45,925 bases of DNA from UBA1563 sp041667115 (GTDB taxonomy: Bacteria; Bacteroidota; Ignavibacteria; Ignavibacteriales; Ignavibacteriaceae), in assembly GCA_041667115.1 (NCBI GenBank), contig JBAYFO010000028.1:1-45925 (forward strand), written 5' to 3'. The notes below the pieces were generated by a model, which worked only from the letters and a program-made list of their open reading frames with translations, had not been told where the DNA came from and ran no database searches. Position numbers and translations under genes: made by a program. Each line of letters starts with the position of its first letter. Positions within the stretch are counted from its first letter, which is position 1. Below are positions 8,439 through 16,647 of the stretch, piece after piece.

Positions 8439-9656
8439 ATGAGTCTAAGTTTAATTGCAAAATCTATAAGTCCCTCACCGACCTTAAAGTTAAATGAAAA
8501 GGCAGCGATACTTAGAGAAAAGGGAGACCCGGTAATTCATCTCGGCGGTGGCGAGCCAAAATCAATGGCGCCGATGGATGCAATTATGGCTTCGGTTAAT
8601 TCACTTAATTCAGGCGAAGTGCGGTACGCTCCGGCGGACGGAATTCTTCCTTTAAAAAAAGCAATTATCCGTTACACAGAAGAGTTTTATAACCGGCACG
8701 TAATGCCTGAAAATGTTATCGCAAGCGGCGGAGCCAAGCAAGCATTAATGGTAGCGATGCAGGCAATCTTAAATCCGCAGGATGAAATTCTTTATCCTTC
8801 TCCTTTCTGGGTAAGTTACCCTGAAATGGCAAAGCTTTGCGGAGCAATTGGTGTTCCGGTTCTTCCGGAAGACGGTTCCTTTTATCCCCGCATATCGGAT
8901 TTTGAACAACGCATCGGAAGCCAAACAAAAGCTATTATCATTAATAGTCCCAACAATCCATCTGGCGCGATGTACTCGAAAGAATTTATTGCAGATATTG
9001 TAAAATTCTGTGAGAAAAAAGATTTGTACTTGATCATGGACGACATTTATCACCGCCTTGTTTTTGACGGCAAAAAACCGATTAGTTGTTACGACTTTAC
9101 GAGAGAAAGTGTTGATAAATCAAAATTGATCGTGATCAACGGAGTCTCTAAACAATATGCAATGACCGGATTCAGAATCGGCTGGGGCGTTGCAAGCAAG
9201 AAAACAATTGAAGCAATGGCGAATATCCAGGGTCATCAAACATCGGGTCCTTCGGTTGTTTTGCAGAAGGCAGCAGTAGGCGCGTTAAATGGAATTCAAT
9301 CCAGTGTAGAAAACCTTCGTGCAACTTTGGAAAACAACCGAAACATCATGATGGATCTACTCGACTCATTTGATGGCGTAAAAGTTACTAAACCGGACGG
9401 GACATTTTATTGCTTTGCCGATTTTAGCGCGTATGAAAAAGATTCAAATAAACTCTCTGCATTTTTAATTGATAAAGTTCAAGTGCTTACCGTACCCGGA
9501 AAAGAATTTGGGATGGATGGATACTTGCGTTTGAGTTACTGCGGTTCGATAAAAGATATCACCGAAGGGATTGAGCGCATCAAATGGGCGTTAGACCCAA
9601 ATGCACCGAATGAACTTTATATTGGCGACCGTAAGTTAGTGAGGGATTGGTTATGA
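8439..9656 (+). CDS. Class I aminotransferase coupled to pckA
   Basis: A second fold-type I PLP aminotransferase of 405 residues, probably aspartate aminotransferase. Motifs are HLGGGEP (34-40), NSPNNPSGAMYS (169-180), MDDIYHRLVFD (200-210) and the PLP lysine K238 in NGVSKQYAMTGFRIGWG. It is clearly paralogous to the divergent gene at 7008-8201 but not close. GGGEP replaces the usual TAGEPDF, and the tail after residue 385 is unusual (PNELYIGDRKLVRDWL). Its stop codon overlaps the pckA start (ATGA), so the two are translationally coupled. The likely physiological unit is aspartate to oxaloacetate to phosphoenolpyruvate, feeding amino-acid carbon into gluconeogenesis. Substrate specificity is inferred from this coupling and not from sequence alone. 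Confidence 0.87.
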   Translation: MSLSLIAKSISPSPTLKLNEKAAILREKGDPVIHLGGGEPKSMAPMDAIMASVNSLNSGEVRYAPADGILPLKKAIIRYTEEFYNRHVMPENVIASGGAKQALMVAMQAILNPQDEILYPSPFWVSYPEMAKLCGAIGVPVLPEDGSFYPRISDFEQRIGSQTKAIIINSPNNPSGAMYSKEFIADIVKFCEKKDLYLIMDDIYHRLVFDGKKPISCYDFTRESVDKSKLIVINGVSKQYAMTGFRIGWGVASKKTIEAMANIQGHQTSGPSVVLQKAAVGALNGIQSSVENLRATLENNRNIMMDLLDSFDGVKVTKPDGTFYCFADFSAYEKDSNKLSAFLIDKVQVLTVPGKEFGMDGYLRLSYCGSIKDITEGIERIKWALDPNAPNELYIGDRKLVRDWL

Positions 9657-11299
9657 GCAAGTATTTAGATTTTAAAACTCCCGCAAGCAAAGAAGCTATG
9701 GAATTGGCTTCCGATTTTAGATTAAAAAATCAAGGACTAACTTTTCTTGATAAAGTATTCTGGAATTTACCGGACGCAGCATTAAATGAAGAAGCCATCT
9801 TCAGAAACGAAGCCAGGTATTCTGCACACGGTGCAATGCTGGTTAACACCGGCAAACATACGGCGCGCGCCGCTGCTGATAAATTTGTTGTTCAAGAAGA
9901 ATCAACCAAAGAACATATTTGGTGGGGTGTTCACAACCGCCCTTACTCTGCTGAAAAATTTAATGCATTGTTCGCAAGGCTCCAGGCATGGGCGCAAGGC
10001 GAAGAATTGTTCGTGCAAGATTGTTATGCCGGCGCCGATCCTGAATATAAAATGCCTATCAGAATTGTTACGGAAAAAGCCTGGCATAGTTTGTTCGCGA
10101 GAAATATGTTTATCACAACTGATAATAAAGATGAATTGAAGAAATTTGTCCCCGACTTTACCGTTATTGCTGTTCCCGGATTTAAAGTTGATCCGGTAAT
10201 TGACGGAACAAGAACAGAAACCGGAATCATCATAAATTTTGCAAACCGGATGGCTATTATTGCAAACAGCGAATATGGCGGAGAAATTAAAAAATCTGTG
10301 TTTACTGTTTTAAATTATCTTTTAACATTTAATGATGTGCTTCCGATGCACTGTTCCGCAAATGTAGGAAAAGAAGGGGATACAGCATTGTTCTTCGGTT
10401 TAAGCGGTACCGGCAAAACTACACTTTCAGCCGATCCGAAAAGAAGATTGATCGGCGATGATGAGCATGGTTGGAGCAGCACCGGTATTTTCAATTTTGA
10501 AGGAGGATGTTATGCAAAAGTTATCGGACTTTCAGCCGAAAGCGAACCTGAAATTTTTGCATGTACTCAAAAGTACGGAACGATTTTAGAAAATGTTACG
10601 TACGATCCTGTTTCGCGAAAAATTGATTTGAACGATGATAGTGTTACCGAGAATACCCGAGCTTCTTACCCGCTTAGTTTTATTCCAAATGTTGTTCCGG
10701 AAGGATATGTTCATACCCATCCGAAGAATATTATTTTTCTAACATGCGATGCCTCAGGTGTTATGCCTCCTATAGCAAAACTTACTCCTGAACAGGCACA
10801 ATATCATTTCATCAGCGGGTATACATCAAAAATTGCGGGAACGGAAATCGGTTTGGGCATTGAACCGCAAATAACATTCTCAGCTTGTTTTGGCGCACCG
10901 TTTATGGTAAGGCATCCTTTTAAATATGCGGAAATGTTGAAAGAAAGAATCTTGAAAAACCAATCGCATGTTTGGCTGGTGAATACCGGCTGGGTAGGTG
11001 GAAAATTTGGAATAGGAAAGCGCATTAGCATTAGACATACGCGAAACTTGCTGAACGCCGCACTTGATGGGAAACTTGTTTCGGTTGAATACAGGAAAGA
11101 TAAATTATTTGGATTTGAAGTTCCCTTAACTTGTCCCGAAGTTCCTTCAGATGTTCTTGATCCGGTAAATGCCTGGGGAAATAAGGAAGAATATTGGAAA
11201 AAATATGACGCGTTGGCTGCCAGATTTATCGATAATTTCAAACTCTTTAAAAAAGGTGTCACCGATGAAGTTTATAATGCGGGACCGAAGCGGTTATAA
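9653..11299 (+). CDS. pckA: Phosphoenolpyruvate carboxykinase (ATP)
   Basis: Converts oxaloacetate plus ATP to phosphoenolpyruvate, CO2 and ADP, the committed step of gluconeogenesis (reversible in fermentative cells). The 548 residues match the ATP-dependent family. Visible landmarks are the GLSGTGKTTL P-loop (about 249-258) typical of ATP-PEPCK, the metal-binding segment LPMHCSANVGKEGD just before it, the DDEHGW motif behind it, and RISIRHTR near the C-terminus. I place the start at the ATG at 9653, which overlaps the preceding stop as ATGA; an in-frame TTG at 9647 is less likely. The downstream inverted repeat at 11327-11399 may end the transcript. Confidence 0.97.
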   Translation: MSKYLDFKTPASKEAMELASDFRLKNQGLTFLDKVFWNLPDAALNEEAIFRNEARYSAHGAMLVNTGKHTARAAADKFVVQEESTKEHIWWGVHNRPYSAEKFNALFARLQAWAQGEELFVQDCYAGADPEYKMPIRIVTEKAWHSLFARNMFITTDNKDELKKFVPDFTVIAVPGFKVDPVIDGTRTETGIIINFANRMAIIANSEYGGEIKKSVFTVLNYLLTFNDVLPMHCSANVGKEGDTALFFGLSGTGKTTLSADPKRRLIGDDEHGWSSTGIFNFEGGCYAKVIGLSAESEPEIFACTQKYGTILENVTYDPVSRKIDLNDDSVTENTRASYPLSFIPNVVPEGYVHTHPKNIIFLTCDASGVMPPIAKLTPEQAQYHFISGYTSKIAGTEIGLGIEPQITFSACFGAPFMVRHPFKYAEMLKERILKNQSHVWLVNTGWVGGKFGIGKRISIRHTRNLLNAALDGKLVSVEYRKDKLFGFEVPLTCPEVPSDVLDPVNAWGNKEEYWKKYDALAARFIDNFKLFKKGVTDEVYNAGPKRL

Positions 11300-11326
11300 A
11301 TTCTAAATTGGGGAAAAAAGAATAAT

Positions 11327-11399
11327 GAATAACGAACAAGGAAGGTCGAATTTAGAAGGCGGAAAAACTTCTTTCTTTATCACTCCTTGTTCAATATTC
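11327..11399. repeat. Long imperfect inverted repeat after pckA
   Basis: GAATAACGAACAAGGA (11327-11342) pairs with TCCTTGTTCAATATTC (11384-11399), 14 of 16 positions, around a 41-base loop. The loop contains a smaller pairing, GAAGG...CTTC. There is no T-run, so it is not a classical terminator. It may be a small intergenic repeat element or an RNA processing structure. Confidence 0.5.
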
Positions 11400-11462
11400 G
11401 ATATTCAAGTTCTGGAATATTATTCATAAACAAAAGTTACAGTTTGAATTATAGAAGTTAAT

Positions 11463-12047
11463 ATGAGACACTTTTTTTTCTTACTCATCTCTCTGCTTTT
11501 TGTTTCCTGCCAAAGCAAATTCCCCGAAAAAGAATTTGTTGGTAACCGTTCGGAAGTATTGGTAAACCAGGATAGCATAGCAATAAATTTTCCGAAACAT
11601 TATAGCGGTAAAATTTTACTTGTAAGTTTTATTTTTACGAACTGCCCGGATATCTGTCCTCTTACTACGCATAATCTTCAACTCATACAACAAAAAGTAA
11701 AAGAAAATAAAATTGAGAATGTTGCTTTTGCCGCAATCTCTTTTGATCCGGAGCGCGATACGCCATCTCTTTTAAAACAATATGCGGATATCAGAAATCT
11801 TGATCTATCGAACTACAATTTATTCACCGGGAAACGAGAAAATATAAAGTCATTAATGGAGGCATTTCATATTGTTGCTATCGCAGGCGATACAACCTTT
11901 ACAGATGACAAGGAACCGGTTTATTTTTTCACGCATACAGACCGTATCACTTTAGTTGATCAAGAGCAGAATATCCGCAAGAGCTATAGAGGAAGCGAAA
12001 TCAATTTGGAAGAGATAATCACTGATATTAAAAACCTGGGAGACTAA
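11463..12047 (+). CDS. SCO1/SenC family copper chaperone lipoprotein
   Basis: Thioredoxin-fold protein of the Sco family, which delivers copper to the CuA site of cytochrome c oxidase or acts as its thiol reductase. The 194 residues start with a lipoprotein signal (MRHFFFLLISLLFVSC, lipidated C16). The copper ligands are present: C61 and C65 in TNCPDICPLT, and H158 in FFTHTD. The conserved FDPERDTP segment (94-101) is also seen. It lies one base ahead of a PCuAC gene, so the two form a periplasmic copper-delivery pair. No oxidase subunit gene is in the window, so the client enzyme must be encoded elsewhere. Confidence 0.94.
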   Translation: MRHFFFLLISLLFVSCQSKFPEKEFVGNRSEVLVNQDSIAINFPKHYSGKILLVSFIFTNCPDICPLTTHNLQLIQQKVKENKIENVAFAAISFDPERDTPSLLKQYADIRNLDLSNYNLFTGKRENIKSLMEAFHIVAIAGDTTFTDDKEPVYFFTHTDRITLVDQEQNIRKSYRGSEINLEEIITDIKNLGD

Positions 12048-12048
12048 C

Positions 12049-12459
12049 ATGCTATATTTTTTATCAATCCTTCTTTTGTTCTTTCAAACCGGCGCAAAAA
12101 TTACTGTTGAAAATCAGTGGATACGGAGTGCCGGAAAAGGAATGAATACCGCCTTTTTTGCGGATGTAAAAAATATGTCATCTAATGCAGATACACTTTA
12201 TAAAGTTACTTCTCCGTTAGCAAAACTTGTTCAAGTCCATGAAACATTTGAAGAAAACGGGATGATGGGAATGCGAGAAGCGGGCAACCTTGAAATTAAA
12301 CCCGGTGAAACTTTAAAACTTAAACCACGTTCTTTTCATGTCATGTTAATCGGTTTGAAAAAAGAATTAAAGAGAGATCAGATAGGTGAAGTTACTCTTT
12401 ACTTTAAACATGCGGGAGCGGTTAAAGTAAAAGCCCGTGTTAAAAATAAAATAGAATAA
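12049..12459 (+). CDS. PCuAC copper chaperone
   Basis: Periplasmic Cu(I) chaperone that works with Sco in loading CuA of cytochrome oxidase. The 136 residues contain the full family metal motif H-x10-M-x21-H-x-M: H64, M75, H97 and M99 (FHVMLIGL). The hydrophobic start (MLYFLSILLLFFQTGA) is a short signal peptide. A GGGAG lies just ahead of the ATG, and the gap to the Sco stop is one base. The fold is a cupredoxin-like beta barrel. Pairing with Sco is the usual genomic arrangement. There is an extra MM at 72-73, but the canonical spacing is met by M75. Confidence 0.94.
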   Translation: MLYFLSILLLFFQTGAKITVENQWIRSAGKGMNTAFFADVKNMSSNADTLYKVTSPLAKLVQVHETFEENGMMGMREAGNLEIKPGETLKLKPRSFHVMLIGLKKELKRDQIGEVTLYFKHAGAVKVKARVKNKIE

Positions 12460-12476
12460 AAACCGGACACGAATTG

Positions 12477-12491
12477 CCCCGCACGGCGGGG
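12477..12491. repeat. Short GC-rich hairpin between convergent genes
   Basis: CCCCGC (12477-12482) and GCGGGG (12486-12491) form a six-pair stem with a three-base loop, and AATT flanks both sides in inverted order. It lies between the ends of the PCuAC and coaD genes, so it may terminate either one. The T-run expected of a classical terminator is missing. Confidence 0.45.
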
Positions 12492-12561
12492 AATTAACAC
12501 GAACTGTTCATTAAGATAGAAAAATATCTCATAATGAATAATGTTGATGGTAATAAAAATT

Positions 12562-13047
12562 TTAGTGGCTTTTTACTTTTTCCCTTAAAGCATTTTGCAC
12601 AGCTTCCGGTACAAACTCGCTTACATCCGCTTTGAACCTCGCCAGACCACGGATAATCGTTGAGTTCAAGTAGGTGTATTTTTCATTCGGCATAAGAAAA
12701 ACGGTAGTGATGTCATCGGCAAGTTTTCTGTTCATCAAAGCCATTTGAAATTCAAACTCAAAATCGGAAACCGCCCGCAATCCGCGAATAATGGCAGCTG
12801 CATTTACAGAATGGGCATGTTCAACAATAAGTCCGGCGAACGAATCTATTTTAACCGTAGGGAAATTTTTTAAACTTTCCCTTAAAAGATTTAACCTCTC
12901 CTCAACCGTAAACATCGGGTCTTTTGCCGGGTTAACTGCAACCGTAACAATGACCTCATCAAATAATTCACATGCACGTTGTACAATATCGATGTGCCCG
13001 TTAGTTACAGGGTCAAACGTTCCCGGATAGACGGCAATCTTCTTCAT
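12562..13047 (-). CDS. coaD: Phosphopantetheine adenylyltransferase
   Basis: Penultimate step of coenzyme A synthesis: 4'-phosphopantetheine plus ATP to dephospho-CoA plus pyrophosphate. The 161 residues are the standard length for the hexameric bacterial enzyme. The nucleotidyltransferase motif YPGTFDPVTNGHID carries TNGH (15-18), and the second motif LNSTIIRGLAR lies near residue 130, with IRGLRAVSDFEFEFQMA between. GGAG sits nine bases upstream of the ATG. It is a single gene convergent with the copper-chaperone pair and divergent from the DASS transporter. Confidence 0.97.
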   Translation of the reverse strand: MKKIAVYPGTFDPVTNGHIDIVQRACELFDEVIVTVAVNPAKDPMFTVEERLNLLRESLKNFPTVKIDSFAGLIVEHAHSVNAAAIIRGLRAVSDFEFEFQMALMNRKLADDITTVFLMPNEKYTYLNSTIIRGLARFKADVSEFVPEAVQNALREKVKSH

Positions 13048-13178
13048 TAAAACACTCCGTAAATTTTTATAAGTAACTTGCTAAATCTTTTCATTAAATA
13101 TAAGTAAGTGAAAATAAATTTTCTTTATTCCTTTTTATTAATTAATTTTTACTATCAGCACAAAAGAAAAGCGAAACC

Positions 13179-14687
13179 ATGAAAAAAAAAATCGGTTTAT
13201 TTGTCGGGCTCATTTCGTCAGCGATAATTCTTCTTTTTTTTGATTTTGATAAAGCAAATCCGATGATCACCCGGATGGCTGCAGTAGCCGTCTTAATGGC
13301 GGTTTGGTGGATAACGGAAGCCGTTCCTTTAGCGGCAACTTCTTTGCTTCCAATTTTTCTTTTCCCGGTTTTGGGGATTCTCAACGGCGAACAGACTTCA
13401 CTCACTTATATAAACTCGACTATTTTTTTATTCCTTGGCGGATTTCTTATTGCGCTTGCGATGGAAAGATGGAATTTCCACCGGCGTATTGCTTTGTTTA
13501 TTATTTCCGTTGTTGGAAGTAGTCCGCAAAAAATTGTTTTAGGATTTCTTTTATCTTCAGCGTTTATTTCAATGTGGATATCGAACACAGCAACTGCTGT
13601 AATGATGCTACCGATAGGACTGGCGATAATCAGTCAACTAGAAGAAAAATTTTCTGAAGAGATAACACATTCTTTTTCGGCAGCTATCTTGCTTAGTATT
13701 GCGTATGGTTCTTCAATCGGAGGAATAGCCACCTTAATTGGTACCCCGCCAAATTTATCTTTAACAAGAATCTTACATATAATTTTTCCGAAAGCACCGG
13801 AAATCGGTTTTGGGGCGTGGATGCAGATGGCATTACCCATCGCACTTCTTCTTTTAGCGATATGTTACTTACTTATTGTTAAAGTATTTTTCAGAATTCA
13901 TAAAGATTTAAATGCCGACCTTCAAATGATCAAGAAAGAAAAAGAAGGGATGGGAAAGATAAGTTGGGAAGAGAAATTTGTCGGAGGCGTATTTTTTGCT
14001 ACCGCCATTTTATGGGTATTCAGAGGGGATATGGTTCTCGGTTTTACAACTATTCCGGGGTGGTCAAATATTTTTGCGCATCCGGAATATTTCAATGATG
14101 GAGTTGTTGCCATTGCGATGGCATCACTACTTTTTGTTATTCCATCAAAAAGAAAAGAAGCCACTTATTTACTTGATAAAGAAGTTTTTGCAAAAATTCC
14201 CTGGGGAATAATTTTACTCTTTGGAGGTGGTTTTGCGCTTGCAAAAGGATTTGTAACAAGCGGACTCTCGGAGAGTGTTGGAAAAGCATTAACCTCGTTT
14301 GGATATGTTTCCCCTATATTTATGATGTTCATTATTGCAATTTTTGTTCAAGCCTTAACGGAATTAACCTCCAACACTGCAACCGCTGAGATGGTTCTGC
14401 CGATCACTGCATCGATGGCGGTTGCTATGCATGTGCATCCGTTATTTTTTATGATTCCGGCAACGCTCTCTGCCTCGTTCGCATTTATGTTCCCGGTTGG
14501 CACACCCCCCAACGCGGTAGTCTTCGGAAGTCAGCGGTTAAAAATAAGTGAAATGGCAAAGGTGGGAGTGTTTTTGAATTTAATTAGTATTCCGATTTTG
14601 CTTCTGGCGGTTTATTTTCTAGGAAGAATAATTTTTAATATTGATCTCTCCGTTTTCCCGGATTGGGCTGTTCCTCCAGTTAAATAA
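13179..14687 (+). CDS. DASS (SLC13) family sodium:carboxylate symporter
   Basis: Inner-membrane, sodium-coupled importer of di- or tricarboxylates (or sulfate) in the divalent anion:sodium symporter family. It has 502 residues with about 11-12 hydrophobic segments. Both inverted-repeat signature motifs are intact: SNTATAVMMLP at residue 135 and SNTATAEMVLP at 398, each followed by its TPPN sodium/substrate loop (IGTPPNLSL and VGTPPNAVV). WWITEAVPLAATSLLP near the N-terminus is also a family marker. Together with pckA, the aminotransferases and CstA, it suggests a cell equipped to take up organic acids. The exact anion cannot be read from sequence. It is monocistronic, and no terminator with a T-run is obvious downstream. 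Confidence 0.9.
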   Translation: MKKKIGLFVGLISSAIILLFFDFDKANPMITRMAAVAVLMAVWWITEAVPLAATSLLPIFLFPVLGILNGEQTSLTYINSTIFLFLGGFLIALAMERWNFHRRIALFIISVVGSSPQKIVLGFLLSSAFISMWISNTATAVMMLPIGLAIISQLEEKFSEEITHSFSAAILLSIAYGSSIGGIATLIGTPPNLSLTRILHIIFPKAPEIGFGAWMQMALPIALLLLAICYLLIVKVFFRIHKDLNADLQMIKKEKEGMGKISWEEKFVGGVFFATAILWVFRGDMVLGFTTIPGWSNIFAHPEYFNDGVVAIAMASLLFVIPSKRKEATYLLDKEVFAKIPWGIILLFGGGFALAKGFVTSGLSESVGKALTSFGYVSPIFMMFIIAIFVQALTELTSNTATAEMVLPITASMAVAMHVHPLFFMIPATLSASFAFMFPVGTPPNAVVFGSQRLKISEMAKVGVFLNLISIPILLLAVYFLGRIIFNIDLSVFPDWAVPPVK

Positions 14688-15160
14688 CAGATAAAAAATT
14701 CTGTAAAAAAAAGATTAATTTGAAATTCGTCAATTCAAAAAAAATCCGTAAATTTTAATTGGGAATTAATAGGAATTATGAATTTATAAGTATTCACCTA
14801 AGAAATTATAGGAAATCGACTAAATTGACTTCCATAATTTTGTGATTTCGATGAAGAGCCTTAAAAAAGCAGTATCTGTAAAAACGCTATTCAAAAAAAA
14901 GCGACTTTAGTTTCGTAAATCAATTAAATGAAAAGAAATGATATATCTTCCTCCAACAGAGAAGACGAAAAGGTTTGACAAGTAATATTACCGTTCGGAT
15001 ATCCCTTACCGAAAGGTTCTTTAAACGATCTTATAAAATTTCCGCGTAGAATATTGATCAATTTGAAAGAATTGATAAACCACAGACTGTTGTAACGTTT
15101 CATTTTATAACAACAAAAATAATATCTTTGATTTAGATATCTTAGAACAAGAGGAAAGTA
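14688..15160. other. Intergenic region upstream of pfkA with short interrupted frames
   Basis: These 473 bases contain no convincing gene. Two short frames are visible: 14851-14910, a basic 19-codon frame, and 14928-15095, a 56-codon frame interrupted by one TGA (listed separately). The pfkA promoter should lie in the last part. No riboswitch-like fold was recognised. Confidence 0.5.
14928..15095 (+). pseudogene. Possible small gene interrupted by an in-frame TGA
   Basis: A continuous frame from ATG (14928) to TAA (15093-15095) is broken only by a TGA at 14976-14978. Before it lie 16 hydrophilic codons (MKRNDISSSNREDEKV). After it come 38 codons including LPFGYPLPKGSLNDLI and a basic tail. 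Codon choice in the second half looks coding-like. No family is recognised and no start codon with a ribosome binding site follows the TGA. It may be a decayed short gene, two unrelated frames, or chance. Confidence 0.2.
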
Positions 15161-16255
15161 ATGGCTCCAATAAAAATAAAAAGAGTAGGAATATTGACAG
15201 GAGGAGGAGATTGCCCAGGTCTGAATGCGGTTATCCGCGGCGTAACCAAATCTGCAATTGATCATGGGATGACGGTAGTAGGGATTATAGACGGATTTGA
15301 AGGATTGGTTGAAGGAAAATCGAAAGAAATATATAGCAAGGATGTTTCTGGAATTTTAGCAATCGGTGGGACTATTTTGGGCTCTTCCAATAAGGGAGAC
15401 CCTTTTCATTTTCCGGTTGAAAAAGATGGAAAAATTGAAATTCTTGATCTTGGTGAAGAAGCAGTTAAAAATTACAAACTCTGGCATTTAGATTGTCTAA
15501 TTGGCATTGGTGGCGATGGAACGATGCACATCTTAAATAAATTATCTTCTATGGGGATGAATTGCGTTGGCGTTCCTAAAACTATCGATAATGATCTGGA
15601 TTCTACTGATGTAACGTTCGGACATGATTCAGCCGTTTATATTGTTTCCCAAGCGCTTGATAGATTACATACAACAGCGTCATCACATCATAGAGTGATA
15701 GTTGTTGAAGTTATGGGAAGATATGCCGGATGGATCGCTTTACACGGAGGCTTAGCTGGTGGTGCTGATATAATTCTTATTCCCGAGATTCCTTTTAGTT
15801 GGGAAAAAGTATACGCAAAAATCAGACAACGCGAAATGCAAGGAAAAAAATTCAGCTTAGTGTGTGTTTCTGAAGGCGCTAAACCGATTGATGGAGAAAT
15901 AGTACTTAAAGGGCATGATATTAAGAGAACTGATCCAAAACAACTTGGCGGCATAGCCGAGGTAGTGGCAAAACATATAGAAACCAATACCGGACGTGAA
16001 ACACGAGTTACTGTTTTGGGGCATGTACAACGTGGCGGATCGCCAACTCCTTATGATCGAATCCTCTCTACTAAATTTGGAGCTTTTGCTATTGATTTAG
16101 TAGCAAGAGGTAAATTTGGAAGAATGGTTTCGCTTAGAGGTAACGAAGTGAAAAATGTGAAGATAATAGATGCTATTTCAAAACAAAAATTAGTTCAACC
16201 TAAAACTCAGGCTCTTATTGCGGCACGGGCTGTAGGAATTTCTTTTGGAGATTAA
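15161..16255 (+). CDS. pfkA: 6-phosphofructokinase
   Basis: Phosphorylates fructose 6-phosphate to fructose 1,6-bisphosphate, the committed step of glycolysis. The 364 residues include TGGGDCPGLNAVIRG (14-28), the nucleotide loop GIGGDGT (115-121) and the catalytic loop PKTIDNDL (139-146) with base D143. The residue after GGD is Gly (G120), as in ATP-dependent enzymes. The second discriminating position is Lys (K140), as in PPi enzymes. This Gly/Lys mix is found in the non-classical ATP-using group, so ATP is the more likely donor, but PPi is not fully excluded. A GAGGAA ribosome binding site precedes the ATG. It stands alone, upstream of tRNA-Asp. Confidence 0.94.
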   Translation: MAPIKIKRVGILTGGGDCPGLNAVIRGVTKSAIDHGMTVVGIIDGFEGLVEGKSKEIYSKDVSGILAIGGTILGSSNKGDPFHFPVEKDGKIEILDLGEEAVKNYKLWHLDCLIGIGGDGTMHILNKLSSMGMNCVGVPKTIDNDLDSTDVTFGHDSAVYIVSQALDRLHTTASSHHRVIVVEVMGRYAGWIALHGGLAGGADIILIPEIPFSWEKVYAKIRQREMQGKKFSLVCVSEGAKPIDGEIVLKGHDIKRTDPKQLGGIAEVVAKHIETNTGRETRVTVLGHVQRGGSPTPYDRILSTKFGAFAIDLVARGKFGRMVSLRGNEVKNVKIIDAISKQKLVQPKTQALIAARAVGISFGD

Positions 16256-16324
16256 AGAAATTAATTGATTTTTATAATCTTCACTGTTATATTTGTACTT
16301 CAAATGTAAATGTTCTTGAAACAA

Positions 16325-16399
16325 GGGGTCGTAGCTCAGTTTGGTTAGAGCGCCTGCCTGTCACGCAGGAGGTCGCGAGTTCGAGCCTCGTCGACCCCG
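16325..16399 (+). tRNA. tRNA-Asp (anticodon GTC)
   Basis: Full cloverleaf: the acceptor GGGGTCG pairs with CGACCCC (16392-16398). The D arm is GCTCAG...GAGC, the anticodon stem-loop CCTGC-CTGTCAC-GCAGG gives GTC for Asp, and the T arm contains GTTCGAGCC. The discriminator is G, and CCA is not encoded. Confidence 0.97.
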
Positions 16400-16406
16400 C
16401 ACTTAC

Positions 16407-16440
16407 AAAGCCTTATAAGGTAATAACTTATAAGGCTTTT
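16407..16440 (+). terminator. Rho-independent-type terminator after tRNA-Asp
   Basis: A perfect 13-pair stem: AAAGCCTTATAAG (16407-16419) with CTTATAAGGCTTT (16427-16439), a seven-base loop, and a short T-rich tail. It begins eight bases after the tRNA end and most likely ends its transcript. The stem is symmetric enough to function in both directions. Confidence 0.85.
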
Positions 16441-16647
16441 GTGTTTTAAAATTACCTCCACACCTATAACTAAGTAGTTCAAATTTCCCATGCATGAAGG
16501 GCACATTTTTAGATCAATAATATTGATACACTATTTTCTCTAAGTTTCTTAACTATCATGATCTTCTCTTTATTCAATTCTCTTCAATCTTTGCTAATCA
16601 TGCTTATAATCACTTGTTACTCAGATAATCTTTCCATCTTTTAATTA

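Noticed and set aside
10804..11262. 152-codon open frame opposite pckA
   Set aside because: It lies wholly inside the conserved pckA coding sequence, has no ribosome binding site, and encodes a low-complexity Ser/Phe-rich product typical of antisense shadows.
14976..14978. In-frame TGA read as selenocysteine
   Set aside because: No SECIS-like hairpin follows it, no selenoprotein family fits, and the frame itself may not be a gene.
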